Positions 42,994 to 52,225 of a stretch of DNA of 64,000 nucleotides are shown in pieces. The stretch is from CAYNLK01 sp964398055. Lineage in GTDB: Bacteria; Chloroflexota; Anaerolineae; 4572-78; J111. The stretch lies in assembly GCA_964398055.1 (NCBI GenBank), contig CAYNLK010000028.1, positions 14,235 to 78,234 on the forward strand, in the 5' to 3' direction. The notes under the pieces were generated by a model. It was not told the DNA's origin, did no database searches, and saw only the letters and a list, made by a program, of their open reading frames with translations. A program made the translations under genes and the position numbers. How positions within the stretch are numbered: position 1 is the first letter of the stretch; every line of letters begins with the position of its first letter.

Positions 42994-43014
42994 ATGACCG
43001 AACCAACCTGTTGA
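42994..43014 (+). other. Six-codon upstream frame with strong Shine-Dalgarno
   Basis: AAAGGAGG (42983-42990) precedes ATG ACC GAA CCA ACC TGT TGA (MTEPTC). It lies in the leader of the binding-protein gene. It could be a leader peptide or chance; no terminator pairs with it. Confidence 0.3.
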
Positions 43015-43075
43015 GCATCGACGGTACATAAGTATGGTTAAAACAATTTTCAATATTATCAAGGAGGATAAAAGT

Positions 43076-44800
43076 ATGAAAACCCGGCTGATAAAAGTTT
43101 TGAGTATCACGGTGGTTCTGCTCTTGGTGCTGGGAGCCTGGGGTCCCGCCCAAGAGGCCAGCGCGCAAGGCGGCACTTACGAGCGGAGCGAGACCTTATA
43201 CACCAGCGGCACCCAGTGGGGCCCGCCATCAAGCTGGAATCCCTTTAACCAGGGGAATTATGCCATGGGCACCATTGGCCTTGCCTATGAAACGTTGTTC
43301 ATCTATGATCCGCTCATCAATGAGTATACACCCTGGCTGGCCGAGAGTGGCGAGTGGACGAGTGATAATGTCTATGAATTGAAGGTTCGCCAGGGCGTCA
43401 CCTGGAGCGACGGTAAACCCTTCACCGCGGCCGACGTGAAATTCACCTTTGAGCTTAGCGACAAAGCAGCGATTTTCTTCAGCCCGCTGTCGAACTGGCT
43501 GGATAATATCAAGCAGGTGGATGATAACACCTTGCAGTTCACCTTCAGCGAGCCTCTCTACCAGGAATGGGCCTACTACCTCTACCAGGTTCCAATAGTT
43601 CCACAGCATCTCTGGAAAGATAAAACTGCCGATGAGATCGCCGCCGGAGCCAATGAGAATCCTGTCGGCACAGGCCCATACCTGTATGATACCCACGATC
43701 AGGATAGAATGGTTTGGGTAAAGAACGACAAGTGGTGGGCCAAGGCAGCACTGGGCCTGGATCCGGCCCCCAAGCGGATTGTGGATATCGTCAATGGCAG
43801 CAACAACGTCGCCCTGGGTCTGGTTCTCCAGGGTGGCCTCGACCTGAGCAACAACTTCCTGCCGGGCATCGCCACGCTGGTAAAAAGCGGCTACGGCATT
43901 CAGACCTACTACCCGGATCCACCCTATATGCTCTCGGCCAATACGGCCTGGTTGATCATGAACAATACCAAAAAACCGATGGATGATCCGTCCTTCCGCC
44001 GGGCGATGGCCTTTGCCGTTAACACCGACCAAATCGTCGAGGTCGTCTATGGCAATATTGTTATGAAGGCCAATCCAACCGGTCTGCTGCCGGTCTGGGA
44101 GCCGTACATTGACCAGACCGTGGTTGACAAACTGGGCTTCAGCTACGATCCGGAGGAAGCCAAGGCGATACTGGCCAAGGCCGGTTACAAGGATATCGAT
44201 GGCGATGGTTTCGTCGAGGCCAAAGATGGTTCCAAGATCGAGCTGAAGATCATCGTTCCGTTCGGTTGGACGGACTGGATGGAGTCGATCAAGGTCATTG
44301 CCAACGGCGCCCAGGCCGTCGGCATCAACCTTCAGCCTGACTACCCGGACTACCCCGGCTATCTGGATGCCCGCTTAAGCGGTACGTTCGACATGGCCAT
44401 CGACAATCAGGAACAACTGAGCAACACCCCCTGGGCATACTATGACTGGATGTTCCAGAACCCCATCGCCGATATTGCGACCATGCAGGACGGCAACTAT
44501 GGGCGGTACGACAACAAGAAAGCCTTCGACCTGGTCGACCAACTTGATAAGACCCCGGTCGATGACGTAGAGGGGATGAAGGCCATCATCTCGCAGCTCC
44601 AGGAAATCCACCTCACGGATATGCCGCTGATCCCGTTGTGGTACAACGGGATGTGGGCCCAGTACAGCAATGCGGTCTGGACAAATTGGCCGTCGTCAGC
44701 AGAAGGCGCCAATCACTACTTGCCGACCACCTGGCGCGGCTACTGGAACATGACGGCCATCCGTATGCTCACCGAGTTGAAACCGACGCCTCAGGAGTAA
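43076..44800 (+). CDS. Oligosaccharide/peptide-binding protein of Opp-type ABC transporter (SBP_bac_5)
   Basis: A 574-residue family 5 solute-binding protein, with a Sec signal peptide (residues 1-~32, ending 'EASAQGG'). Conserved SBP_bac_5 features include 'YETLFIYDPLINEYTPWLAESGEW', 'LKVRQGVTWSDGKPFTAADVKFTFEL' (given in part as 'VTWSDGKPFTAADVKF') and 'NPVGTGPYLY'. Family 5 binders take peptides or, in cellobiose and manno-oligosaccharide systems of Thermotoga, sugars. The adjacent GH130 and GH1 genes favour an oligosaccharide. The ATG 43076 follows a perfect AAGGAGG. A terminator after the gene would raise its level over the permeases. Confidence 0.88.
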   Translation: MKTRLIKVLSITVVLLLVLGAWGPAQEASAQGGTYERSETLYTSGTQWGPPSSWNPFNQGNYAMGTIGLAYETLFIYDPLINEYTPWLAESGEWTSDNVYELKVRQGVTWSDGKPFTAADVKFTFELSDKAAIFFSPLSNWLDNIKQVDDNTLQFTFSEPLYQEWAYYLYQVPIVPQHLWKDKTADEIAAGANENPVGTGPYLYDTHDQDRMVWVKNDKWWAKAALGLDPAPKRIVDIVNGSNNVALGLVLQGGLDLSNNFLPGIATLVKSGYGIQTYYPDPPYMLSANTAWLIMNNTKKPMDDPSFRRAMAFAVNTDQIVEVVYGNIVMKANPTGLLPVWEPYIDQTVVDKLGFSYDPEEAKAILAKAGYKDIDGDGFVEAKDGSKIELKIIVPFGWTDWMESIKVIANGAQAVGINLQPDYPDYPGYLDARLSGTFDMAIDNQEQLSNTPWAYYDWMFQNPIADIATMQDGNYGRYDNKKAFDLVDQLDKTPVDDVEGMKAIISQLQEIHLTDMPLIPLWYNGMWAQYSNAVWTNWPSSAEGANHYLPTTWRGYWNMTAIRMLTELKPTPQE

Positions 44801-44903
44801 AGTAGCCAATTACCTCCCCGCCGGGATACGTTCCAGTTGAACGAGCGCATCCGTCGGGGCGGTTCACCAACCACCCCAACCCCCCGTTGTGGTGAAGTAG
44901 GCC

Positions 44904-44943
44904 CCGCCCCTCCTGTTGAGTTTGCGGGAGGGGCGGCGTTTTT
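44904..44943 (+). terminator. Hairpin terminator between binding protein and permease genes
   Basis: CCGCCCCTCC (44904-44913) pairs with GGAGGGGCGG (44927-44936), followed by CGTTTTTCT. Partial termination here would give excess binding protein. Confidence 0.75.
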
Positions 44944-44972
44944 CTATAACCTTCTACCAAGAAGGAGGCAAG

Positions 44973-45965
44973 GTGAAGCGCTATTTTGGAAGAAAACTGC
45001 TTATTTATGTCCTTACATTTTTCCTGGCAGTGACTATCGACTGGTTGATTCCGCGCTTCATGCCCGGCAATCCGGTTCAGGTTATGCTGGCGAGAGCCGG
45101 TTTACGGGCCGAGGCGGCTCAGGTGATGTACACTTATTACACCGAAGCCTTTGGCCTGGATTTACCCATCTGGCAGCAGTACCTTAATTTCTGGAAAGCT
45201 CTTTTCCATGGCGATCTGGGCACAAGCGTATTTTTGTTTCCCCAGCCGGTTATCAAGGTCATCATGAGGGCCGTGCCCTATGACATCTTCTTATTACTTC
45301 CGGCGATCCTGTTGAGCTGGTTTGCCGGAAATTATTTTGGCGCTTTCGCGGCGCGATCCAGGCGGCTCGACAATACTATCTTGCCACTTGGGTACATTCT
45401 GACGGCCACTCCCTATATGTGGCTTGGGATCTTGCTGGCCTGGGCACTGGGCATAGTTCTGGGCATCTTTCCGATTTCGGGTGCCTATAGCTACGCTATG
45501 AAGCCTTCCTTCTCCTGGGCCTTTATCGGCAGCCTCCTGATGCACTGGTTCTTACCCTTCGCCTCCCTCTTTGTGGTGAAGTTTGGTGGTTGGGCAATTG
45601 GCATGAGGAATATGATCATTTACGAACTCGAAGCCGATTATTCTCACTACCTCGAAGCGTTGGGGGCGCCAAGAAAACTGGTCAGAAAATACGCTTTCAA
45701 TAACGCCATCCTGCCTCAACTCACCGGGCTGGCGCTTGACCTGGGCGTCATCGTGGCCGGTGCTTTGGCCACAGAAATCGTGTTTTCATACCCCGGCATC
45801 GGTTACCTGATTCTTCAGGCTATTCAGAATAAGGATTACTTCTTACTCCAGGGATGTTTTCTCTTTATCATTGTTGGTGTGCTGCTGGCCAATTTTGCCA
45901 TTGATATCGTTTATGTCCTGGTAGACCCGAGAACGCGAATAGGGATGCAAGGTGAAGCAGCATGA
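44973..45965 (+). CDS. Opp-type ABC transporter permease (OppB/DppB-like)
   Basis: A 330-residue permease. It starts at GTG 44973 with a strong GAAGGAGG seven nt before; the open frame extends further upstream through the terminator but without family residues. The N-terminal 'LTFFLAVTIDWLIPRFMPGNPVQVML' is the OppB signature (shown in part as 'IPRFMPGNPV'). 'EALGAPRKLVRKYAFNNAILP' is the cytoplasmic EAA loop contacting the ATPase, and 'ATEIVFSYPGIGYLI' follows. The stop overlaps the next start (ATGA). Confidence 0.9.
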   Translation: MKRYFGRKLLIYVLTFFLAVTIDWLIPRFMPGNPVQVMLARAGLRAEAAQVMYTYYTEAFGLDLPIWQQYLNFWKALFHGDLGTSVFLFPQPVIKVIMRAVPYDIFLLLPAILLSWFAGNYFGAFAARSRRLDNTILPLGYILTATPYMWLGILLAWALGIVLGIFPISGAYSYAMKPSFSWAFIGSLLMHWFLPFASLFVVKFGGWAIGMRNMIIYELEADYSHYLEALGAPRKLVRKYAFNNAILPQLTGLALDLGVIVAGALATEIVFSYPGIGYLILQAIQNKDYFLLQGCFLFIIVGVLLANFAIDIVYVLVDPRTRIGMQGEAA

Positions 45966-46816
45966 TGACCCTGAAGAAAAATGAATTTCTTTACTTTGCT
46001 CTAAGGAACAACAAACTAAAGGTGGGTTTAACCGTCTTACTCTTTTTTGTTATCCTTACATTTGTTGGCCCGCTGCTTACAGATTACTCCCCGGATGATT
46101 ACGTGGGGCCGCCTTCTCAGCCACCCTCAGCCGAGTATTGGTTCGGGACCACCACCTTTGGACAGGATGTTTTCACCCAGTTTGTCCTCGGCCTCGGATC
46201 AACATTCCTGGTGGGAATTGTCGGTGGCGGGCTTGGCACCCTTATCGGTGTGGTTGTTGGTTTCACGGCCGGTTATCGCGGCGGGCTGGTTGACGAATTT
46301 CTCAATACGCTAACCAACATCGTCCTGGTTATTCCAACCCTGGCCATCCTGCTGATTATCGCCGCCTATCTTGAGGTGAGAGGTGTTCTTGCCGAAAGCA
46401 TTTTTATTGGCTGTACGGCCTGGCCATGGGCGGCCAGAGCTATCAGAGCCCAGACATTTTCGTTACGCTCCAGAGATTTCGTCGACCTGGCCAAGCTGAG
46501 CGGCATGAACTCCTGGAAGATCATCTTCACCGAGATTGCGCCGAATATGATGTCCTATCTTTTCATGACTTTCATCTTGCAGTTTGGGGGGGCCATCCTC
46601 ATTGCGGCCACCCTGGACTTCATCGGCCTTGGTCCAACCAAGGGGATATCACTCGGTCTGATGATGAACAATGCAGTGCTCTGGAGCGCGCTTATTCTAG
46701 GGATGTGGTGGTGGTTCATTCCACCGGGTCTGGCAATTACGGCCATTGTCGGCGCGTTGTACGTTATGAATGTTGGCCTCGACGAAGTCTTCAATCCCAA
46801 GCTCAGGGAGATGTGA
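45962..46816 (+). CDS. Opp-type ABC transporter permease (OppC/DppC-like)
   Basis: A 284-residue permease with the OppC N-terminal helix ('NKLKVGLTVLLFFVILTFVGPLL'; core 'GLTVLLFFVILTF'), 'WFGTTTFGQDVFTQFVLG', and the EAA loop around 'RDFVDLAKLSGMNSWKIIFTEIAPN'. It overlaps the upstream permease by 4 nt and is followed 4 nt later by the first ATPase gene, so translation is probably coupled. Confidence 0.9.
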   Translation: MMTLKKNEFLYFALRNNKLKVGLTVLLFFVILTFVGPLLTDYSPDDYVGPPSQPPSAEYWFGTTTFGQDVFTQFVLGLGSTFLVGIVGGGLGTLIGVVVGFTAGYRGGLVDEFLNTLTNIVLVIPTLAILLIIAAYLEVRGVLAESIFIGCTAWPWAARAIRAQTFSLRSRDFVDLAKLSGMNSWKIIFTEIAPNMMSYLFMTFILQFGGAILIAATLDFIGLGPTKGISLGLMMNNAVLWSALILGMWWWFIPPGLAITAIVGALYVMNVGLDEVFNPKLREM

Positions 46817-46820
46817 AATT

Positions 46821-47783
46821 GTGAGTTTACAAGTAGAAAACCTCACCGTCTATTATCAAACCCTCAAAGGGGATGTTAAAGCCCTGGAAGGCGCCACATT
46901 CAGCCTGGCGGATGGGGAAATCATGGGGTTGGCCGGGGAATCAGGGTGCGGCAAGACCACCCTGGGCTACAGCCTGATCCGCCTGACCACCCGCATGAGG
47001 TATGTCGCCGGCAGGATAAAACTCGACGGTGCAGAGTTACCCATCTGGGACTCGGATAAGATGAACGCCTTCCGCTTCGAGCAGGTTTCTATCATCCCGC
47101 AGTACGCTATGAGCGCGCTGAATCCGACCCGAAAAATAGGCAAGATGATCGCAGAACTGCTCGAATCGAGAAAAGTTAACTACAAAACCACGCTGCCCGA
47201 GTTAAAACGGCGACTTGATCTGGTTGAATTGTCCTATGATGCGTTGCAGATGTACCCCATTGAGCTTTCCGGCGGGATGAAGCAGAGAATGGTGATGGTT
47301 CTATCTACCTTGCTGAATCCGTCACTCCTCATTGCCGACGAGATCACTTCAGCGTTAGATGTTTCCACCCAAATGGCGGTTACCAAGATGCTGGTCGAAT
47401 TTCGGGACCGGGGATTTGTAAAAAGTATTATCTTTATCACTCATGATGTGTCGATCCTGTACCAGATTGCCAACAGCATTATGATCATGTATGCCGGCAA
47501 ACTGGTTGAAAAAAGCTCTACCGAGGTGATCATAAATTCACCCCGGCATCCGTATACCAAACTGCTGATTTCGTCATTACCGGAAGTGGGCGTGAAATAT
47601 TCCCAGAAAAGACTAACCGGCATTCCCGGCAATCCGCCGTTGTTACTCGATCCACCAACCGGATGCCGCTTCAGGGAACGGTGCCCCATCGCTTTTGAGA
47701 AATGCTTGGAAGACCCGCCTTTTATCGAAATCGAGCCGGGGCACTCCGTTGCCTGCTGGCAGGAGGTCGGAGCGAATGCTTAA
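46821..47783 (+). CDS. Opp-type ABC transporter ATPase (OppD/DppD-like)
   Basis: A 320-residue ATPase. The GTG start at 46821 lies 4 nt after the permease stop. Walker A 'GESGCGKTTLGYSL', signature 'LSGGMKQRMVMV', Walker B 'LLIADEITSALD' and the switch His in 'IIFITHDVSIL' are intact. The C-terminal 'GCRFRERCPIAFEKC' is the oligopeptide-type Fe-S-like Cys motif of OppD/F. It forms a heterodimer with the next gene, which overlaps it by 8 nt. Confidence 0.92.
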   Translation: MSLQVENLTVYYQTLKGDVKALEGATFSLADGEIMGLAGESGCGKTTLGYSLIRLTTRMRYVAGRIKLDGAELPIWDSDKMNAFRFEQVSIIPQYAMSALNPTRKIGKMIAELLESRKVNYKTTLPELKRRLDLVELSYDALQMYPIELSGGMKQRMVMVLSTLLNPSLLIADEITSALDVSTQMAVTKMLVEFRDRGFVKSIIFITHDVSILYQIANSIMIMYAGKLVEKSSTEVIINSPRHPYTKLLISSLPEVGVKYSQKRLTGIPGNPPLLLDPPTGCRFRERCPIAFEKCLEDPPFIEIEPGHSVACWQEVGANA

Positions 47784-48729
47784 GCTCGATAATATCTCCA
47801 AAGTCTACAAGGTTGGCACCTTCGGCGGAAAGGAACTCCACGCCGTCAGGAACGTCAGTTTTGAGGTCAGCGATGGGGAAGTTGTCTCCCTCATCGGCGA
47901 GAGCGGCAGCGGAAAGAGCACCATCGGGAAGATGATCCTGGGCCTGATCTCGATAAGCTCGGGATCGATTCTCTTCAACGATGTTGACCTTTCGACCCTC
48001 AAAGGGCGGTCGCTGAAGGAGTACCACCGCTGGGTGCAGGGTGTGTTCCAGGATCCGTTCAGCTCTTACAACCCCATCTTCAAAGCTGACCGGGTTTTCG
48101 GCATCATCAGGGATGAGTTTTTCCCGGAGGTAAAGGGGCAGACCTGGCAAAACAAGGTCAACAGTTCCTTAGAAGCGGTTGGCTTGAACCCCGATATTGT
48201 CTTAAATAAATTTCCCCACCAGCTCAGCGGCGGACAGCTTCAACGTCTTCTGATCGCCCGCGCCCTCCTGCTGGATATTCAGTTTCTGGTGGCTGATGAG
48301 ATCATCAGCATGCTCGATGCCTCCACCCGCATCGATGTGCTCAACTTGCTGGCAGACCTCAAATCGCGGGGGCTATCAATCCTTTTCATCACGCACGATC
48401 TCTCGCTGGGCTACTATATCAGTGAAAAATCGGTGATTCTCTATCGCGGCTGTGTGGCGGAGATGGGCTTGACCGAAAAAATATACAACCAGCCGCTTCA
48501 TCCATATACCAAAATGCTCATGGCGGCGGTGCCGCGCCTGGATAAGAAATGGGACGAGGTAGAGGTAAAGGTGGCGGCGGAGGCAAAAGCCAAGCAGTCA
48601 GAACTCACCGGCGGCTGCGTCTACTACGCCCGATGTCCACTGGCCGCTAAAGATGAAAGCTGTACCAGCAACCGACCCCCACTGATAGAGGTAGAACAGG
48701 ATCATTTTGTGGCATGTAGCAAGCTGTAG
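47776..48729 (+). CDS. Opp-type ABC transporter ATPase (OppF/DppF-like)
   Basis: A 317-residue ATPase starting at ATG 47776 after an AGGAGG site inside the oppD-like gene. Walker A is 'GESGSGKSTIGKM', signature 'LSGGQLQRLLIARALL', Walker B 'FLVADEIISMLDAS', and the H-loop lies in 'ILFITHDLSLGY'. Walker B ends with 'DEIISMLDAS', in place of the usual 'DEPTSALD', a deviation typical of some sugar-specific Opp-like systems. The Cys-rich C-terminal motif is 'GGCVYYARCPLA'. Confidence 0.92.
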   Translation: MLKLDNISKVYKVGTFGGKELHAVRNVSFEVSDGEVVSLIGESGSGKSTIGKMILGLISISSGSILFNDVDLSTLKGRSLKEYHRWVQGVFQDPFSSYNPIFKADRVFGIIRDEFFPEVKGQTWQNKVNSSLEAVGLNPDIVLNKFPHQLSGGQLQRLLIARALLLDIQFLVADEIISMLDASTRIDVLNLLADLKSRGLSILFITHDLSLGYYISEKSVILYRGCVAEMGLTEKIYNQPLHPYTKMLMAAVPRLDKKWDEVEVKVAAEAKAKQSELTGGCVYYARCPLAAKDESCTSNRPPLIEVEQDHFVACSKL

Positions 48730-48759
48730 GGCAGAATGACCACCATAGGAACAGCAATT

Positions 48760-49761
48760 ATGTCAAATATCAAACCAACAATCATTGGCCCGGCCCTGCC
48801 CAATATTCCCTGGGAAGAGAAACCGGCCGGCTGTCAGGATGTGATGTGGCGCTCGCAGCGCAACCCGATCATCCCGCGCGACTTAATCCCCAGCTCTAAC
48901 AGCATTTTTAACAGCGCCGTGGTGCCCTATCAAGATGGTTTTGCCGGTGTTTTTCGCTGCGACGATAAACGGCGGGTCATGCAAATGCACAGCGGTAAAA
49001 GCCCGGATGGCCTCAATTGGACCATTAAAAATGAACGCATTCAATTCTTACCCGCTCATCCGGCCATCAACGATATCATCGCCTTTGAACATGCCTATGA
49101 CCCGCGGGTTTGCTGGCTAGAAGATCGCTATTACGTCACCTGGTGTAATGGTTATCATGGCCCCACCATCGGCGTAGGTTACACCTATGATTTTGAAACA
49201 TTCTACCAACTGGAAAACGCTTATGTACCCTTCAACCGAAACGGAGTCCTCTTTCCCCGCCAAATCAAGGGCAAGTACGCCATGCTCAACCGCCCCAGCG
49301 ATAATGGCCACACCCCCTTTGGTGACATCTTCTACAGTGAAAGCCCCGATATGACCCACTGGGGCTGCCATCGCTATGTGATGGGCGCTACCGCCGGTTG
49401 GCAAAGCACCAAGATCGGCGCCGGACCCACACCCATTGAAACCACCGCCGGCTGGCTGCTCATTTACCACGGCGTGCTAACCTCGTGTAACGGCTTTGTG
49501 TACAGTATGGGCGCGGCGCTACTGGATCTCGACCAGCCCTGGAAGGTGATGTATCGGACTGAACCCTATCTGCTCTCGCCGCAGATGCTGTATGAGTGCG
49601 TGGGCGATGTGCCTAATGTGGCCTTCCCCTGCGCCGCCCTGGCCGACGCGGCCACCGGACGCCTGGCCGTGTACTATGGCGGGGCCGATACGGTCACCTG
49701 TCTCGCCTTCGCTTATGTTGACGAATTGATCGACTTCACCAAGCACAACTCAAAGGTGTAA
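48760..49761 (+). CDS. GH130-family beta-mannoside phosphorylase-like protein
   Basis: A 333-residue five-bladed-propeller enzyme of glycoside hydrolase family 130, whose members phosphorolyse beta-1,4-mannosidic (or beta-1,2) linkages. Visible: 'WRSQRNPIIPRDLIPSSNSIFNSAVV', matching the family opening; 'AYDPRVCWLEDRYYVTW' with the catalytic Asp region; 'GVLFPRQIKGKYAMLNRPS'; and 'GAGPTPIETTAGWLLIYHG', the phosphate-binding end. ATG 48760 has AGGA at 9 nt; an in-frame ATG at 48736 would add eight residues. It lies between the importer and GH1, pointing to intracellular breakdown of imported beta-manno- or gluco-oligosaccharides. Exact linkage specificity is unknown. Confidence 0.85.
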   Translation: MSNIKPTIIGPALPNIPWEEKPAGCQDVMWRSQRNPIIPRDLIPSSNSIFNSAVVPYQDGFAGVFRCDDKRRVMQMHSGKSPDGLNWTIKNERIQFLPAHPAINDIIAFEHAYDPRVCWLEDRYYVTWCNGYHGPTIGVGYTYDFETFYQLENAYVPFNRNGVLFPRQIKGKYAMLNRPSDNGHTPFGDIFYSESPDMTHWGCHRYVMGATAGWQSTKIGAGPTPIETTAGWLLIYHGVLTSCNGFVYSMGAALLDLDQPWKVMYRTEPYLLSPQMLYECVGDVPNVAFPCAALADAATGRLAVYYGGADTVTCLAFAYVDELIDFTKHNSKV

Positions 49762-49775
49762 ACAAGGAATCTAAA

Positions 49776-51125
49776 ATGAGTTTACGGCAATTTCCCGAAG
49801 GATTTCTGTGGGGCGCAGCCACGGCTGCCTACCAGATTGAAGGAGCCTGGAACGAGGACGGCAAAGGTGAAAGCATCTGGGACCGTTTCTCGCACAGCCC
49901 CTACCGGATTTTTAACGGCGACACCGGTGACGTGACCTGCGACCATTACCACCGCATGCCGGCAGATGTGGCTTTGATCAAAGAGTTGGGCCTGCCAAGC
50001 TATCGCTTTTCGATCTCCTGGCCGCGGGTGCTGCCGGCCGGCCGCGGGGCCGTTAACCAGAAAGGTTTAGATTTTTACGACCGGCTGGTGGACCAACTGC
50101 TGGCCGCGGGGATTGTACCCAATGCCACCCTCAACCATTGGGACTTTCCCCAGACGCTGCAAGAGCGGGGCGGCTGGCCTAACCGCGCCAGCTCCGATTG
50201 GTTTGCCGACTACGCCCGCGTGATGTTTGACAAACTGGGCGACCGGGTGACAATGTGGGCCACCCACAATGAACCGTGGGTGGTGGCTTTTGTTGGCCAC
50301 GCCTTTGGTGAGTTTGCGCCGGGTCTGGCCGATTATTCTCAGGCTTTTCAAACCGCCCATCATTTGCTGCTGGCGCATGGTAAAGCTGTGCAACTGTTTC
50401 GACAGGGAGGCTACAAAGGTGAAATCGGTATTGTGCTGGATTTACAGCATTGCCAACCGGCCACCGCGACCAAAGCCGACCAGGCCGCTTGCCAACGCCG
50501 GTATGAAATGACCCACGCCCTCTTTCTAGACCCCCTCTTCAAAGCTCACTATCCTGCCACGCTTTTTGAGTGGATTGGCCCCCATGCCCCCCAACTACAA
50601 GCTGACGATCTGAACTTGATTAACCAGCCGATTGATTTTTTGGGAGTGAACTACTATATGACCCTCGCCGTTCGCTTCTCTCATCGGGGCGGGTTGCTAA
50701 AGCTGGACGCGGATTTTGTCTCTGCGCCAAATTGGGGTCAGACGGCCATGGGTTGGGGGATCAATCCTGCCGGGCTAACGGCCACCTTGCTCAATCTCAA
50801 AGAGAATTACGGCAATCCCAAGATCTTCATTACCGAAAATGGCTGCGCGGTTGATGATATTCCTGATGAAAACGGTTTTGTAGCTGATGCGGGCCGTATC
50901 AATTACCTGCGGGCGCATCTTTTGGCCGTCCATCAGGCCATTCAGGCCGGGGTCAATGTTAAGGGGTACTACGTCTGGAGCCTGCTGGATAATTTTGAGT
51001 GGGCGCACGGGCTGTCAAAGCGCTTTGGGTTGGTGCGGGTTGAGTATGAAACCGGGCGACGTATCCCCAAACAAAGCGCCCACTGGTACGGTGAGGTCAT
51101 TGCCCAAAATGGTGTTCCGGAATAG
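49776..51125 (+). CDS. GH1 beta-glycosidase (beta-glucosidase/mannosidase)
   Basis: A 449-residue TIM-barrel retaining glycosidase. The N-terminal GH1 signature is 'FLWGAATAAYQIEGAWNEDG', the acid/base Glu is in 'WATHNEPWV', and the nucleophile Glu is in 'KIFITENGCA'. 'NYYM' and 'GYYVWSLLDNFEWAHG' complete the aglycone and glucose subsites. It is cytoplasmic, with no signal peptide. It ends the LacI-Opp-GH130 cassette, 14 nt after the GH130 gene. It would cleave residual disaccharides or oligosaccharides, complementing the phosphorylase. Confidence 0.95.
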   Translation: MSLRQFPEGFLWGAATAAYQIEGAWNEDGKGESIWDRFSHSPYRIFNGDTGDVTCDHYHRMPADVALIKELGLPSYRFSISWPRVLPAGRGAVNQKGLDFYDRLVDQLLAAGIVPNATLNHWDFPQTLQERGGWPNRASSDWFADYARVMFDKLGDRVTMWATHNEPWVVAFVGHAFGEFAPGLADYSQAFQTAHHLLLAHGKAVQLFRQGGYKGEIGIVLDLQHCQPATATKADQAACQRRYEMTHALFLDPLFKAHYPATLFEWIGPHAPQLQADDLNLINQPIDFLGVNYYMTLAVRFSHRGGLLKLDADFVSAPNWGQTAMGWGINPAGLTATLLNLKENYGNPKIFITENGCAVDDIPDENGFVADAGRINYLRAHLLAVHQAIQAGVNVKGYYVWSLLDNFEWAHGLSKRFGLVRVEYETGRRIPKQSAHWYGEVIAQNGVPE

Positions 51126-51166
51126 CTCGGACCAATTACCAGTTGGCATCGGGCCGAGGGCTTTTT

Positions 51167-52015
51167 CTAGCCCGTGGTTATAGGTCGATCCCGATTGGTA
51201 ATCCACTCGCTCCAGGAGCCGGCATACAGGCGACCATCCCCCAAACCGGCGTGGGCCATCGCCAGCAGATTGTGAGCTGCGGTAACGCCCGAACCGCAGT
51301 AGACAATGGCCTGAGCCGGTCGGGCCTCGCCCAGCAACTTCTCATACCGAGCCTGTAGTTCGGCGGGCGGCAGAAACAAGCCGTCAGGGCCAAGATTATC
51401 GGCGTACGGGGCCGAAATTGCTCCCGGAATGCGGCCGGCTACCGGGTCGATCGTCTCATTTTCACCCCGATACCGTTCCGGGCTGCGCGCATCCATTACG
51501 CAGGCCCCGGCGCCCCGAGCCGCCGCGGCTACCTCCGTTACCTCAACCAATAGCTCAGGCCGGAGCCTGGCCGAAAAAGTACGTCGCGGCCGCTCCTCAA
51601 CCCCACTCCGCACCGGATAACCGGCTTGCTGCCAGTGGGGCCAGCCGCCGTCCAAAACGGCCACGTTATCGTGCCCCACCCACCGCAGCATCCACCACAA
51701 GCGAGCGGCAAAAGCGCCCCCCAAGTCATCGTACACTACCACCTGCACCCTAGCGTCGATGCCCCACTGTGACAGGGTGTGGACAAAAAGGTTCACAGGT
51801 GGCAGCGGGTGTCGACCCGTTTGGCCGGGCACAACCAGGCCGGCCAGGTCTTTATCCAGGTGGGCGTAGACCGCTCCGGGAATGTGAGCGGCCAGGTAAT
51901 CCCGCCGGCCCCGATCGGGATCATTCAATGAGAAACGGCAATCGACAATGGCCCAATCAGGGTTACCAAGATGCTGCTGCAATTCTGCAACCGAAATCAA
52001 GGTTTGGTACGGCAT
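51167..52015 (-). CDS. 3-mercaptopyruvate-type sulfurtransferase
   Basis: A 282-residue tandem rhodanese. The C-terminal catalytic loop is 'VYCGSGVTAAHN', and the CG[ST]GVTA form is that of 3-mercaptopyruvate sulfurtransferase (SseA), unlike the CRIGERS enzyme at 36020. The N-terminal domain has 'WAIVDCRFSLND', 'HIPGAVYAHLDKDL' and 'LDGGWPHWQQAGYP'. The ATG 52015 follows an AAAGGAG; the open frame continues upstream without family similarity. It stands alone on the minus strand, converging with the GH1 gene. Confidence 0.9.
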   Translation of the reverse strand: MPYQTLISVAELQQHLGNPDWAIVDCRFSLNDPDRGRRDYLAAHIPGAVYAHLDKDLAGLVVPGQTGRHPLPPVNLFVHTLSQWGIDARVQVVVYDDLGGAFAARLWWMLRWVGHDNVAVLDGGWPHWQQAGYPVRSGVEERPRRTFSARLRPELLVEVTEVAAAARGAGACVMDARSPERYRGENETIDPVAGRIPGAISAPYADNLGPDGLFLPPAELQARYEKLLGEARPAQAIVYCGSGVTAAHNLLAMAHAGLGDGRLYAGSWSEWITNRDRPITTG

Positions 52016-52160
52016 TGACGGCGCTCCTTTGTTAGATTTAGCTTGCCAGGTGGAAGATAAAACTATTCTATCCGTTTGCCCAAGCGAAGCAACTTCAGTG
52101 TGCTGCAATGGCGAGAGATGGACCATATCCTGACCGAGCAAAGAGCCGTTTTGCCCGGCA

Positions 52161-52195
52161 TAGAAAAAGCCACCTCAGCGGGTGGCTTTTCTATG
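52161..52195. terminator. Terminator after the Flp pilin gene (bidirectional form)
   Basis: AAAAGCCACC (52166-52175) pairs with GGTGGCTTTT (52182-52191), with flanking ATAG/CTAT extending the stem. On the minus strand, T-rich sequence follows. It lies 31 nt after the pilin stop. Confidence 0.78.
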
Positions 52196-52225
52196 ACAAT
52201 AAACAAAATTGCTAAACGAATAAAA

